In this document: in pieces, positions 44,250 to 53,513 of the stretch
Numbering within the stretch: position 1 is the first letter of the stretch
Layout: every line of letters begins with the position of its first letter
Assembly (NCBI RefSeq): GCF_900105045.1
Contig: NZ_LT629739.1
Coordinates: forward strand, 2,294,001-2,358,000
Reading direction: 5' to 3'
DNA from: Brevibacterium picturae
GTDB taxonomy: Bacteria > Actinomycetota > Actinomycetes > Actinomycetales > Brevibacteriaceae
DNA: 64,000 bases
The notes under the pieces: generated by a model
Seen by the model: the letters and a program-made list of their open reading frames with translations, nothing else
Told to the model about the DNA's origin: nothing
Databases searched by the model: none
Made by a program: the position numbers and the translations under genes

Positions 44250-45683
44250 TCAGCCCTGTGTGCGAGCCTTCCAGTCGGCGACCTCTGATTCGGCCAACTG
44301 GGCGGCGACGCCGATGTAAGTGGCAGGAGTCAGGGTCTTGAGCAGCTGGGTCTCGGCCTCGGGCAGTCCGAGTCCGGCGACGAAGTTCTGCAGGTCGGCC
44401 TGATCGATGCGCTTGCCGCGCGTGAGCTCTTTGAGTGTTTCGTAGGGGTTGTCCATGCCGGGCACACCCTGCAGTCCGGCGGCGCGCATGACCGACTGGA
44501 TCGCCTCGCCCAGGACCTCCCAGTTGGAGTCGAGGTCGGCGGTCAGGGCCTCTTCGTTGATTGCGAGACGTTCCAGACCCTTGACCAGGTTGTTCAGTGC
44601 GAGCACCGAGTGACCGTACGCGACGCCGATGTTGCGCTGCGAGGTCGAGTCCGTGAGGTCGCGCTGCATCCGTGAGGTCACCAGGGTTGAGGCGAGCGAG
44701 TCGAGCAGTGCGCACGAGAGCTCGAGGTTGGCCTCGGCGTTTTCGAAGCGGATCGGATTGACCTTGTGCGGCATGGTCGAGGACCCGGTCGAGCCGGCGA
44801 CGGGGATCTGCTTGAAGTAGCTCATCGAGATGTAGGTCCACATGTCCGTCGCCAGATTGTGGGCGATGCGGTTGAACCGTGCGATGTCTGCGAAGAGCTC
44901 GGCATCCCAGTCGTGGGATTCGATCTGAGTGGTCAGGGGATTGAACGTCAGACCCAGGCTGCCCTCGACGAAGGTCCTGGCCAGCTTCGGCCAGTCGGCG
45001 CCGGGCACGGCGGCCAGGTGGGCCGAGTACGTGCCGGTCGCACCGTTGATCTTGCCGAGGAATTCGCTTGCCTCGATGCGTTCGAACTGACGACGCAGGC
45101 GGTGGACGAACACGGCGAGCTCCTTGCCCATGGTCGTCGGCGTCGCTGGCTGGCCGTGGGTGTGGGAGAGCATCGGGACCTCTGCCAGCGCCGAGGCGGT
45201 GTCGGCCAATGAGTCGATGAGTGCTTTCGCGCGGGGCAGCCACACATCGACGGTGGCGCCCTTGATGCCCAGTGCCCAGGACAGATTGTTGATGTCCTCG
45301 GAGGTGCAGCAGAAGTGGACGAGTTCACTGAGATCGCCGGCGCCGAGCTCGACTAGTGCTTCTTTGATTGTGTACTCAACAGCCTTGACGTCGTGAACCG
45401 TCACCGCTTCGTGGGCTGCGAGTGTGGCGATCGTATCGGCATCGAAGTTCTCGGCGAAGGTGCGCAGGCCGCTGATCTCGTCATCGGTGAGACGACGCAC
45501 GCCGTCGATCACAGAGTTCTGGGCCAGGTGGATGAACCACTCGACCTCCACCGTGATCCGGTTGCGGTTCAGGGCCGCCTCGGAGAGGTGATCGACGAGG
45601 TCAGCGGTGTCTTTGCGGTAACGACCATCGAGTGGTCCGAGAGCAATGGCGGGCGAGATGTCAGCAAGCGAAACGGTCGGCAT
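44250..45683 (-). CDS. purB: Adenylosuccinate lyase
   Basis: A 477-residue member of the fumarase/aspartase superfamily. It splits SAICAR to AICAR and adenylosuccinate to AMP in purine synthesis. Signatures: ALGPLDGRYRKDTADL at the N terminus, HFCCTSEDINNL, SHTHGQPATPTT, and the mobile catalytic loop STGSSTMPHKVNPIRFEN at about 294. The length and N terminus fit the longer, gammaproteobacterial-type PurB. A -10-like GAAAAT ends 6 nt before the ATG; GGGAGC is the only possible ribosome-binding site and is too close. Confidence 0.96.
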   Translation of the reverse strand: MPTVSLADISPAIALGPLDGRYRKDTADLVDHLSEAALNRNRITVEVEWFIHLAQNSVIDGVRRLTDDEISGLRTFAENFDADTIATLAAHEAVTVHDVKAVEYTIKEALVELGAGDLSELVHFCCTSEDINNLSWALGIKGATVDVWLPRAKALIDSLADTASALAEVPMLSHTHGQPATPTTMGKELAVFVHRLRRQFERIEASEFLGKINGATGTYSAHLAAVPGADWPKLARTFVEGSLGLTFNPLTTQIESHDWDAELFADIARFNRIAHNLATDMWTYISMSYFKQIPVAGSTGSSTMPHKVNPIRFENAEANLELSCALLDSLASTLVTSRMQRDLTDSTSQRNIGVAYGHSVLALNNLVKGLERLAINEEALTADLDSNWEVLGEAIQSVMRAAGLQGVPGMDNPYETLKELTRGKRIDQADLQNFVAGLGLPEAETQLLKTLTPATYIGVAAQLAESEVADWKARTQG

Positions 45684-45812
45684 GCTCCCATTTTCTCATG
45701 AGCCGGGCACGGACGCGGAACCGACCGGCAGGCGGTCGAAACCGGAACTGCGGCGGGAGCTGGGACTCGTGGTCTCGCGGCTGTGGAGGCCGCCGTGACT
45801 ATGACGTGGAGA

Positions 45813-45843
45813 CCCTGTGGAGCGCCACGGTGTTTCCACAGGG
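45813..45843. promoter_or_regulatory. Inverted repeat between purB and a divergent operon
   Basis: CCCTGTGGA (45813-45821) is repeated inverted as TCCACAGGG (45835-45843), 13 bases apart. It lies between divergent transcription units and could be an operator or a hairpin in the leader of the operon at 45931. Confidence 0.4.
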
Positions 45844-45930
45844 CGATCGCGGGCGCTTTTGGTGACAGGTGCCGATTCGTACGGTGAAAACTGAACCGGA
45901 CCCGGGGCGAACTTGAACAGGAGGATGACA

Positions 45931-46176
45931 GTGATCACCGATGAGCTGGCACTCAACCGGGACGGGTGGAGGGGGCGAGCAGACGAACTGCGCAGCCTGG
46001 CGCAGAGTTGTCGGCAGGTCGAGGCATGGGACTCCCCGGCAGGTCGGATGCTCGGCGATCGGCTCCTGACGTGTGCAGATTCGATCATCACCCTCGCGGA
46101 GAGGGCCGACAAGCTCGCCGAAGCCTACGACCTGCATCTGCAGGTCGTTTCGGTGGGAGGCCGGATCCAGATATGA
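45931..46176 (+). CDS. Small helical protein, WXG100-like
   Basis: An 81-residue protein predicted as two long amphipathic helices with a short turn (QVEAWDSPAGRMLGD) and no signal peptide. Size, helices and the Trp at the turn resemble WXG100/ESAT-6-type proteins of type VII secretion, but the Gly of WXG is replaced (WDS). I choose GTG 45931, with AGGAGG 6 nt upstream, rather than ATG 45925, which touches it. Its stop overlaps the next gene (ATGA). It heads an operon with two larger proteins. Confidence 0.65.
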   Translation: MITDELALNRDGWRGRADELRSLAQSCRQVEAWDSPAGRMLGDRLLTCADSIITLAERADKLAEAYDLHLQVVSVGGRIQI

Positions 46177-46994
46177 CCGACACCAGGAAAGCCGGGCCGG
46201 GGAGCAGCTGGTTCGCCGTCGACATCGCACGAATCATGAGGCTTCCCGAACGGCTGAGAACGCTGTGGCCACACGAACTGATGCCCCGGGCGGACGCTGT
46301 CCGGGCCGCCTCGGTGGGGGAAGGAACTGGGACTGCCTCGGTGGGGGATGCTGCTGGGACCGCCTCGGCGGGGGAGGCGGCATCGGACGACGGCCCAGGC
46401 GCCGGGAAGGGAATCACGGAAACGCTGATGCTGGGGGAGCCCTCGAGCAGGGACTCCCGGCGCGGGTTCGATGTGCTCACGGCCTGGCTGACCGGTTTCG
46501 CCGCCGAGCTCAATCTCACCCGCTCTCGGATCACCATCGTCATCAGCTCCGGGGACGAGATCGCCCACCTCGAGGTGTCCCTGTGCGAAGACATCTGTCT
46601 GGCCATCTTGGTGCTGCGCGGTGAGGGCTTGGCCGAGTTCGCAGGCTTCGAACTCCTCAGGCGCCTCCGGCCTCACGACCTCGCGCAGGTCACCGAGGAG
46701 CTGTGCGCCCTGGTCGAAAAGGACTGCGTGCTTACCGTGACCTACCTGAACGAGGCCAAAGTCGCCGGAATGGAGTTCCTGCACAGAGTGGACGGAACCT
46801 GGGCCCGACCGACACTGGAGCGCGACGGCGAGACGATCACCGTGGGATCCGAACAGAACCTCGAGAGCAATGCGGTGCGGATTCTGCTTGCGACGATCCT
46901 GACTCGGCTTCGGACAACGGAGGCGCAGCAGCCTCCGACGCCCCCGCGACCTCCGGAAGCGCAGCGATCGTCGACAACCGGGCACCGATCATGA
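46173..46994 (+). CDS. Unknown protein, middle gene of the 45931-48576 operon
   Basis: A 273-residue protein with no signal peptide or membrane helix. Residues about 45-75 are an Ala/Gly/Ser-rich linker made of three 27-bp DNA repeats; the rest is mixed alpha/beta (VLTAWLTGFAAELNLTRSRI; HLEVSLCEDICLAILVLRGE; VTEELCALVEKDCVLTVTYL), ending in a proline-rich tail. I do not recognise a family. It overlaps its neighbours by ATGA on both sides. The position between a WXG100-like protein and a lipase-like protein would suit a chaperone or adaptor, but that is speculation. Confidence 0.65.
   Translation: MTDTRKAGPGSSWFAVDIARIMRLPERLRTLWPHELMPRADAVRAASVGEGTGTASVGDAAGTASAGEAASDDGPGAGKGITETLMLGEPSSRDSRRGFDVLTAWLTGFAAELNLTRSRITIVISSGDEIAHLEVSLCEDICLAILVLRGEGLAEFAGFELLRRLRPHDLAQVTEELCALVEKDCVLTVTYLNEAKVAGMEFLHRVDGTWARPTLERDGETITVGSEQNLESNAVRILLATILTRLRTTEAQQPPTPPRPPEAQRSSTTGHRS
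46308..46388 (+). repeat. Three imperfect 27-bp tandem units in coding sequence
   Basis: Units at 46308, 46335 and 46362 begin GCCTCGGYGGGGGA and encode the Gly/Ala/Ser-rich linker of the operon's second protein. The period keeps the frame. Confidence 0.75.
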
Positions 46995-48508
46995 TCGCGA
47001 CCCGAACCGCCGGCGGTCCGCAGCTGAAGATCGACGACCGCGCAGATGCCAGCGGTGACGAACTTCAGCGCATTGTTGCATGCATCGGTGACCTGGCCGC
47101 CGAAGGATCGCGTGCCGACTTCGATCTGGCGACACTCCTGACTCAGGTCCCGGCTCCGCTGACGGCGATCAACCTCGATGCCGCCAGGGTCGTCTACCTC
47201 CACCAGTCGGCGCGCGTGCTCACCGAGCTCGAAGCCACCGTCCTCGCCGTCAGGGCTGCGGCAATCGCCTACAGGCAGGCGGAGAAGGGCATCAGCGATA
47301 CCTTCGGCGGACTCCTCGACTACTTCGGATACGTCACCGGTCGCGTCATCGCCATCACCCTGCCCGTGCTCATTCCGATCGGCATCGCGGTCGGGGTCCC
47401 GATCTACCTGGGACAGACGTTCCTCGACGCCACAGGCCTCGATGATGCCGTGGCCAAGCACTTCGGCGTCGACCTGGCCCAGTCGAAGGCCGCGGCCAAA
47501 GAAGCCTTCGTCGCCCTCGTGTTCGAGAACTCCGATGCCTCCGGGGCCATCATCGAACACGTGCTGCCGGGAATCGTCGTCGGCTTTATGGGACTGCCGC
47601 CGACTGCGCTCGCCGCCGACGGTGACCATGCGCTGTGGCCACATGACTCGTCATCGATGACGGCATGGATCCTGGGTGGCGCAAACATGTTCGGGCTGCT
47701 TCTGCCCTCCGACGTGGAGGTCTGGAAGGCCGAGGGCATCACTGAGGCCCATGACGAGCCGCCGCGTGACATCGGGGACCTCTACAAAAGGGAGGCCGAC
47801 GTCCACCGCGGCGCCGACTCCGGGCAGGTGAGGATCGAGGAGATCACGGCCGCTGACGGCACCACCCGCTACATCGTCTACGTTCCCGCGACGACCGACT
47901 GGTCGCCCGAACCGGGTGAGAACACCACCGATATGACGACGAACGTGCAGGCCATGGCCGGCAACGACACAGTGATGCAGGAGATGGTCCGACAGGCCAT
48001 CGCGAAGGCGAATATCGGCGCGGATGCCGAGGTCATGCTCGTCGGCTATTCGCAGGGAGGGATCACCGCCGGGTCGCTGGCCGCCGATCCGGCGTTCTTG
48101 GCCGATGTGAATGTCACCGCGCTCGTCACCGTGGGCGCCCCGATCTCAGACTTCCCGGTTGATGAGGGCATCGACGTCCTCTCGATCGAGCACGAGCAGG
48201 ATCTGGTGCCCGACCTCGACGGCAACGAGAACCCGGCCAAGGACCACTGGTCGACGATCACCGTCGACTACGATCCCGATCAGCTGCGCCAGGCCCCGAA
48301 CCTGAAGCACAGAACAGATGCCCAACTCGACGAGCTGTTCTCCTCCGCCGGAGCCGCACACTCCTCGGCCGCCTACACGGCCTCGATCGGGCTGATGCTC
48401 GGCGCCGGCCATGCCGGCCTCAACCGATTCACCGCGAAGAACTCGGGATTCTTCACCGGTGATCTCAAGGAAACGAGGGACTACCAGGGAAAACGCAAAC
48501 GGACATGA
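46991..48508 (+). CDS. Large lipase-like (alpha/beta hydrolase) protein with an N-terminal helical domain
   Basis: A 505-residue protein. The N-terminal 110 residues are helical (ARVLTELEATVLAVRAAAIA), followed by a hydrophobic segment (VIAITLPVLIPIGIAVGVPI) and a C-terminal alpha/beta-hydrolase domain with the nucleophile elbow LVGYSQGGITAG (Ser at about 355) after TRYIVYVPATTDW. Asp and His candidates follow (EQDLVPDLDG; KDHWSTI). No signal peptide. A helical head before a lipase domain is the design of several WXG100/LXG-type secreted hydrolases, but the family was not recognised. It is coupled by ATGA to the genes on both sides. Confidence 0.75.
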   Translation: MIATRTAGGPQLKIDDRADASGDELQRIVACIGDLAAEGSRADFDLATLLTQVPAPLTAINLDAARVVYLHQSARVLTELEATVLAVRAAAIAYRQAEKGISDTFGGLLDYFGYVTGRVIAITLPVLIPIGIAVGVPIYLGQTFLDATGLDDAVAKHFGVDLAQSKAAAKEAFVALVFENSDASGAIIEHVLPGIVVGFMGLPPTALAADGDHALWPHDSSSMTAWILGGANMFGLLLPSDVEVWKAEGITEAHDEPPRDIGDLYKREADVHRGADSGQVRIEEITAADGTTRYIVYVPATTDWSPEPGENTTDMTTNVQAMAGNDTVMQEMVRQAIAKANIGADAEVMLVGYSQGGITAGSLAADPAFLADVNVTALVTVGAPISDFPVDEGIDVLSIEHEQDLVPDLDGNENPAKDHWSTITVDYDPDQLRQAPNLKHRTDAQLDELFSSAGAAHSSAAYTASIGLMLGAGHAGLNRFTAKNSGFFTGDLKETRDYQGKRKRT

Positions 48509-48576
48509 CCGTGGCCAAGAGCCAGGCAAGCATGCGGGAGAAACCCGAGCCCAACCTCGGCGAGGTGGAGCTGTGA
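48505..48576 (+). CDS. Very small ORF at the end of the lipase-like operon
   Basis: A 23-codon frame starting at an ATG that overlaps the upstream stop by ATGA, as in the three preceding junctions. The product is charged (begins MTVAKSQASM, ends PNLGEVEL). It may be a real small protein or a by-product of the overlap; the repeated coupling pattern is the only support. Confidence 0.3.
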   Translation: MTVAKSQASMREKPEPNLGEVEL

Positions 48577-48880
48577 ACTGCTCGGACGTGCATTTGTCGG
48601 ACGTTGGACCAACTCGGCGACCATCGACAATTCGGCATGGACGCCTTTGGCCGTGAACCACACGCGCGTTCTTCGCCTCCTAGGCTGAACCCGACCATAA
48701 CAATTGGCGCTCGACGCACGCTTCCGAAGTGGCATGCAGTCGGTGGATTCGGTATCGTGGTAACACCTGTGAATCACATCACTCGAGGGCGAGATCTCAC
48801 ACCAGAGGCCCCGCTCGAAGGACACCGTCCACCACTGGTCACCTCCGGTGCGATTGGACCTTGAACAAAGGAGAACTGGA
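48577..48880. other. Intergenic region upstream of the 2-oxoacid dehydrogenase operon
   Basis: About 300 bases with no gene. TATCGT at about 48754 followed by GGTAACACC is a possible -10, giving a leader of over 100 bases. AAAGGAGA at 48868-48875 is the ribosome-binding site of the next gene. I see no clear operator. Confidence 0.4.
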
Positions 48881-50035
48881 ATGACCTCCAACATTTCAGT
48901 GGGAACCGGGGCTGCCCACAGTCAGTCAGCGGAACCTCGGATGATCCAGATGCTCACCGAAGACGGCAATCGCGTCGAATCCGGTGAATATGACGCCTTC
49001 GCGGCAGAACTCACCGATGAGGATCTGCGCGGCTTCTACCGGGACATGGTCCTGGTGCGTCGCATCGATGCTGAGGGCGCGGCCCTGCAGCGCCAAGGAC
49101 AGCTCGGCCTGTGGGCGCCGATGTTCGGTCAGGAAGCAGCCCAGATCGGAATGGGACGGGCAGCCCGCCCCCAGGACTTCGTCTTCCCCACCTACCGCGA
49201 ACACGGCCTCGCCTACACACGCGGCGTCGAACCCGAAACCCTCCTCGGCATGTTCCGCGGCCAGGACCACGGCGGCTGGGACCCCCAGGAACACCGGTTC
49301 CACACGTACACCATCGTCATCGGATCGCAGACCCTGCACGCCACCGGCTACGCCATGGGCGTATCCATGGACGGCGACGTCGGCACCGGTGACATCGAAC
49401 GCGACACCGCGGCCATCGCCTGCTTCGGCGACGGAGCCACCTCACAGGGCGATGTCTCCGAGGCGCTGACCTTCGCCGGAGCATTCCACGCACCCGTGCT
49501 GTTCTTCTGCCAGAACAACCAGTGGGCCATCTCCGAACCCACCCACGTCCAGTCCGCGGCACCACTGTGCAAGCGCGGCGAAGGATTCGGCGTTCCCGGC
49601 CTCCGCGTCGACGGCAACGACATCATCGCGATGTACGCCGTGGCCCGGGCCAGCCTGGACTCGGTCCGCGCTGGCAACGGCCCGATGCTCATCGAAGCCT
49701 TCACCTACCGTCGCGGTGCCCACACCACGGCCGATGACCCGACGAAGTACCGCGATGCCGCCGAAGAGGAGATCTGGGAGGACCGCGATCCGCTCAAGCG
49801 GCTTCGGGCCTACCTCGACAACCACACCGATACCGGTGAGGAATTCTTCGCCGAGGTGGACGCCGAGGCCGATACCCTCGCCGCACGCATCCGCCACAAC
49901 TGCATGACCATGGAAGATCCCGACCCCGTCGAGATGTTCGCCCATGTCACCTCCGAACCTCACCCACTCGTCGATGAGGAACGTGCGGAATTCCTCGCAT
50001 ACCAGGCCTCATTCGCCGATGCAGGTGAGGCCTGA
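48881..50035 (+). CDS. 2-oxoacid dehydrogenase E1 alpha subunit (branched-chain or pyruvate type)
   Basis: A 384-residue thiamine-diphosphate subunit. The ThDP motif begins at GDGATSQGDVSEAL (about 184) and ends at FFCQNNQWA; RRGAHTTADDPTKYR is the phosphorylation-loop region. With E1b it decarboxylates a 2-oxo acid and passes the acyl group to E2. The sequence resembles the actinobacterial three-gene clusters often annotated PDH but shown in Mycobacterium to be the branched-chain (BCKDH) type. The start is ATG 48881 with AAAGGAGA about 6 nt upstream. Its stop overlaps the E1b start. Confidence 0.92.
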   Translation: MTSNISVGTGAAHSQSAEPRMIQMLTEDGNRVESGEYDAFAAELTDEDLRGFYRDMVLVRRIDAEGAALQRQGQLGLWAPMFGQEAAQIGMGRAARPQDFVFPTYREHGLAYTRGVEPETLLGMFRGQDHGGWDPQEHRFHTYTIVIGSQTLHATGYAMGVSMDGDVGTGDIERDTAAIACFGDGATSQGDVSEALTFAGAFHAPVLFFCQNNQWAISEPTHVQSAAPLCKRGEGFGVPGLRVDGNDIIAMYAVARASLDSVRAGNGPMLIEAFTYRRGAHTTADDPTKYRDAAEEEIWEDRDPLKRLRAYLDNHTDTGEEFFAEVDAEADTLAARIRHNCMTMEDPDPVEMFAHVTSEPHPLVDEERAEFLAYQASFADAGEA

Positions 50036-51012
50036 TGGAGAAACTTCCCCTGTCAAAGGCCATCACGGCCGGAATGCGCAAAGCCATGGAGGACGACCCG
50101 AAGGTCGTCCTCATCGGTGAGGACATCGGGAAACTCGGCGGCGTCTTCCGCGTCACCGAAGGCCTGCAGAAGGACTTCGGTCCGCAGCGGGTCATCGATT
50201 CCCCGCTGGCCGAATCCGGCATGGTCGGAACCTCGATCGGAATGGCCATCCGCGGCTACCGCCCGGTCATCGAGATCCAGTTCGACGCCTTCATCTTCCC
50301 CGCCTATGACCAGATCGTGACCCAGCTGGCCAAGCTCTACAACCGCACGCTGGGCAAGGAGCGCGTTCCGATCGTCATCCGCGTGCCCTACGGCGGCGGC
50401 ATCGGCTCACCCGAGCACCACTCGGAGAGCCCGGAGACCGTCTTCGCCCATCACGCCGGGCTGCGCCTTGTCTCACCGTCGAACGCCCATGATGCTTACT
50501 GGATGATGCAGGAAGCGATCAAGAGCGACGACCCGGTGATGTTCTTCGAACCCAAGCGCCGTTACTGGCTGCGCGGCGACGTCGACACCTCCGAGCGGGG
50601 AAGCCTGGGAATGCACGACGCCCAGGTGGTCTCCGATGGCACCGATGTCACACTGGTGTCCTATGGCCCACTGATGCCGATAGCCAAGGACGTCGTCACG
50701 GCCGCGGCCGAGGAGGGCAAGAGCGTCGAACTCATCGACCTGCGCAGCCTCAGCCCGATCGACTTCGAGACCATCGAGAAGTCCGTGAAGAAGACCGGCC
50801 GCCTGGTGGTCACCCATGAGGCGCCGACGTTCCTGGGGCTGGGCTCCGAGATCGCGGCACGCCTGTCCGAGCGCTGCTTCTTCAACCTCGAGGCTCCTGT
50901 CATCAGAGTCGGCGGCTATCACACGCCCTACCCCGCCTCGCGGATGGAAGAGCACTACATGCCCGACCTGGATCGCATCTTCGACGGTGTCGACCGGGCA
51001 CTGGCCTACTGA
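50035..51012 (+). CDS. 2-oxoacid dehydrogenase E1 beta subunit
   Basis: A 325-residue transketolase-type subunit. Features: LIGEDIGKLGGVFRVTEGL, the active-site entry PLAESGMVGTSIGMAI, PYGGGIGSPEHHSES with the His pair, and VTHEAPTFLGLGSEIAA in the C-terminal domain. It forms a heterotetramer with E1a. The ATG overlaps the E1a TGA by one base and the E2 gene starts 16 bases downstream. Confidence 0.94.
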   Translation: MEKLPLSKAITAGMRKAMEDDPKVVLIGEDIGKLGGVFRVTEGLQKDFGPQRVIDSPLAESGMVGTSIGMAIRGYRPVIEIQFDAFIFPAYDQIVTQLAKLYNRTLGKERVPIVIRVPYGGGIGSPEHHSESPETVFAHHAGLRLVSPSNAHDAYWMMQEAIKSDDPVMFFEPKRRYWLRGDVDTSERGSLGMHDAQVVSDGTDVTLVSYGPLMPIAKDVVTAAAEEGKSVELIDLRSLSPIDFETIEKSVKKTGRLVVTHEAPTFLGLGSEIAARLSERCFFNLEAPVIRVGGYHTPYPASRMEEHYMPDLDRIFDGVDRALAY

Positions 51013-51028
51013 CTCAAGGAGAGCTGAT

Positions 51029-52468
51029 ATGTCTTTCGAATTTCCTCTTCCTGACGTCGGTGAGGGTCTGACCGAGGCCGATATCGTGTCATGGAAGGTC
51101 GCCGCGGGCGACACCATCACCGTCAACCAGATCCTCGTCGAGATCGAAACGGCCAAATCCCTGGTCGAGCTCCCGAGCCCGCAGGCCGGACTCGTCGACG
51201 CTCTGCTGGTCGATGAGGGCCAGACCGTCGAGGTCGGAACTCCGATCATCCGCTTCGGCGGCGGTGATTCCGCCGGCAGCTCCGAGACCGCTGGAGCCTC
51301 GGCGCCTGAGGCAGGAGACGCGCAGGCTTCGACCGAGATCGGGGGCGACGCCGATGGCGGCGCCACACTGGTCGGTTACGGCGCCAAAGCAACCTCGTCG
51401 AAGCGCCGTCCCCGCAAGGGAGCCGGTGTTCCGGCGCCTGCCAGCTCGGGCGCGGCGCCTGTGGCACGGGAAGCTCCGGCAGCGCCTCCAGCGGCCGCCG
51501 CAGCGCCTCCAGCGTCGGCACCGGCCGACTCCGCTGATGCCGCGGCACCGGCGACCGCCTCGGCGGGCAAACCGCTGGCCAAGCCTCCCGTGCGCAAGCT
51601 CGCGAAGGACCTCGGCATCGACCTGGCCGCGGTCGTTCCAACCGGTACGCGTGGCGACGTCACCCGTGACGACGTCAAGGCCGCCGCCAGCGGCACCGGC
51701 GCGGCAGCCGCCGGCGCAGGGGCAGACGCGCGGGCCGGAACGCCGACCCCCGCGACGGGAACCGGTTCCACGGGGGAACTCGAGGAGCGGATTCCGTTCA
51801 AGGGCGTGGCGAAGATGATGGCCAAGGCCATGGTCGAATCCGCGTTCACGATGCCCCACGTCACCGAGTTCCTCGACGTCGACGTGACCGAGACGATGGC
51901 CTTCGTGCGCAAGCTCAAGTCCACGAAGTTCCTGGGCGAGGACATCAAGGTCTCGCCCCTGCTGCTCGTGGCCAGGGCTGTGGCCTGGGCCGTTGCCCGC
52001 AACCCGCGGATCAACTCGTGCCTCGAAGGCGAAGAGATCGTCGTCAAGAAGTACCTCAACCTCGGCGTCGCCGCGGCCACCCCGCGTGGCCTGATCGTGC
52101 CGAACATCAAGGGTGCACATGCGATGGGCCTGACCGACCTGGCTCAGGGCATTCAGGATCTGACTGCCCTGGCTCGTTCGGGCAAGACCCCTCCGGCCGA
52201 TCAGTCGGGCGGGACGATCACCATCACGAACGTCGGCGTCTTCGGCGTCGATGCGGGCACTCCGATCATCAACCCGGGCGAAGCCGCGATCCTGGCCTTC
52301 GGCCAGATCCGGAAGAAGCCATGGGTCGTCGGTGACGAGATCGTCCCGCGTGACATCACGACCCTGTCGGTGAGTGCCGACCATCGTGTCGTCGACGGTG
52401 AGATCATCTCGAAGTTCCTCGCCGATGTCGGTCGCGGACTCGAGGATCCGACACTGCTGCTGGCCTGA
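51029..52468 (+). CDS. 2-oxoacid dehydrogenase E2, dihydrolipoamide acyltransferase
   Basis: A 479-residue E2. One N-terminal lipoyl domain has the modified Lys in IETAKSLVELPSP (about 41); an Ala/Pro-rich linker, an E1/E3-binding domain (PPVRKLAKDLGIDLAAV), another flexible linker and the catalytic acyltransferase domain follow, with the active-site VSADHRVVDGEI near the end. A single lipoyl domain fits branched-chain-type E2. AAGGAGAG precedes the ATG. No E3 (lipoamide dehydrogenase) is encoded here, so E3 must come from elsewhere. Confidence 0.94.
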   Translation: MSFEFPLPDVGEGLTEADIVSWKVAAGDTITVNQILVEIETAKSLVELPSPQAGLVDALLVDEGQTVEVGTPIIRFGGGDSAGSSETAGASAPEAGDAQASTEIGGDADGGATLVGYGAKATSSKRRPRKGAGVPAPASSGAAPVAREAPAAPPAAAAAPPASAPADSADAAAPATASAGKPLAKPPVRKLAKDLGIDLAAVVPTGTRGDVTRDDVKAAASGTGAAAAGAGADARAGTPTPATGTGSTGELEERIPFKGVAKMMAKAMVESAFTMPHVTEFLDVDVTETMAFVRKLKSTKFLGEDIKVSPLLLVARAVAWAVARNPRINSCLEGEEIVVKKYLNLGVAAATPRGLIVPNIKGAHAMGLTDLAQGIQDLTALARSGKTPPADQSGGTITITNVGVFGVDAGTPIINPGEAAILAFGQIRKKPWVVGDEIVPRDITTLSVSADHRVVDGEIISKFLADVGRGLEDPTLLLA

Positions 52469-52493
52469 ATCGGCTCAGTCAGCAGGACCAGGC

Positions 52494-53486
52494 ATGAAAG
52501 CCGCGTACGTCAAGCACCTCGGCGAGGTCGACGAGATTCTCTACGGTGACCTTCCGGAACCTGTTCCGGGACCCACCGACTACCTCGTCGAGGTGAGCGC
52601 GACCAGCCTCAATCCCGTGGACACCTTTGTGCGTTCCGGACGGTTCCCCACCACTGCCCCGCTGCCCTTCGTCCTGGGCCGGGACCTGGTGGGCACCGTC
52701 GTCAGCGCACCCGTGGGAGCGTCTCTCCGCCCTGGTGAGACCGTGTGGTGCAGCAGTCTGGGCTACGACGGGCGGCAGGGATCGTACTCCGACTTTGCCG
52801 TCGTGCCGGCCGACCGACTCTACCCGGCCCCGCCCGGAACGGATGCGACCGGCAGCCACGCGCATCGGCTCGTCGCGCTGGCCCACCCCGCCACGACAGC
52901 ATGGTTGGGCTGGTTCGACCACGGTCGGCTCATCCCTTCAGACACAGTCTTCGTCGGTGGGGGCGCAGGCAACGTTGGCACTGCCGCGATTCAATTGGCC
53001 GCGAGTGCAGGGGCCCGGATCATCGCCAGCAGCCATCCGCGTGACTTCGATGCGCTCAGAGCCGCCGGCGCCGAGGTGGTCCTTGACTACCGTGACCCCG
53101 GCCTTCCAGCCGCCTGTGCGACAGCTGCCCCGGAGGGGGTCGACCTGGTCTGGGACACCTCGGGACACCATGATGGAGACTTCCTCGCCGAGGTGACCGC
53201 ACCCGGTGCCCGGATCCTGATCACCGCTGCTGCCGAAGCCACCACACAGCTGCCCCTGGGACGTCTCTATACGAATGACGTGTCGCTCATCGGCTTCGTC
53301 ATGTCTCGCGCGAGCTCAGAGCAGCTGGCCCGCGCAGCGAAGGGTCTTGAACGCTTCCTCGCCCCAGGGACGCCGAACTCACTGACGACGACCATCACCG
53401 AGGTGCTGGACCTGTCCGAAGCCGCGCGAGCCCACCGAATAATGGAGGCCGCCGAGGTCCGCGGTCGAATCGTCCTCACTCCATGA
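52494..53486 (+). CDS. Quinone oxidoreductase-like medium-chain reductase
   Basis: A 330-residue zeta-crystallin-type MDR protein. It lacks the structural-zinc cysteines, has an NADPH-binding VGGGAGNVGTAAIQLA motif at about 155 and the substrate-domain LNPVDTFVRSGRFP. Such enzymes reduce quinones or enones with NADPH. It starts 26 bases after the E2 gene on the same strand, so it may be part of the dehydrogenase operon, though a functional link is not obvious. Confidence 0.87.
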   Translation: MKAAYVKHLGEVDEILYGDLPEPVPGPTDYLVEVSATSLNPVDTFVRSGRFPTTAPLPFVLGRDLVGTVVSAPVGASLRPGETVWCSSLGYDGRQGSYSDFAVVPADRLYPAPPGTDATGSHAHRLVALAHPATTAWLGWFDHGRLIPSDTVFVGGGAGNVGTAAIQLAASAGARIIASSHPRDFDALRAAGAEVVLDYRDPGLPAACATAAPEGVDLVWDTSGHHDGDFLAEVTAPGARILITAAAEATTQLPLGRLYTNDVSLIGFVMSRASSEQLARAAKGLERFLAPGTPNSLTTTITEVLDLSEAARAHRIMEAAEVRGRIVLTP

Positions 53487-53511
53487 GTCGGAGGCTGTGA
53501 GGCGGAGGCTT
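53484..53511 (+). repeat. 14-bp tandem duplication beginning at the oxidoreductase stop codon
   Basis: Units 53484-53497 and 53498-53511 match at 12 of 14 bases. Both begin with TGA, the first being the gene's stop. Confidence 0.6.
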
Positions 53512-53513
53512 AC

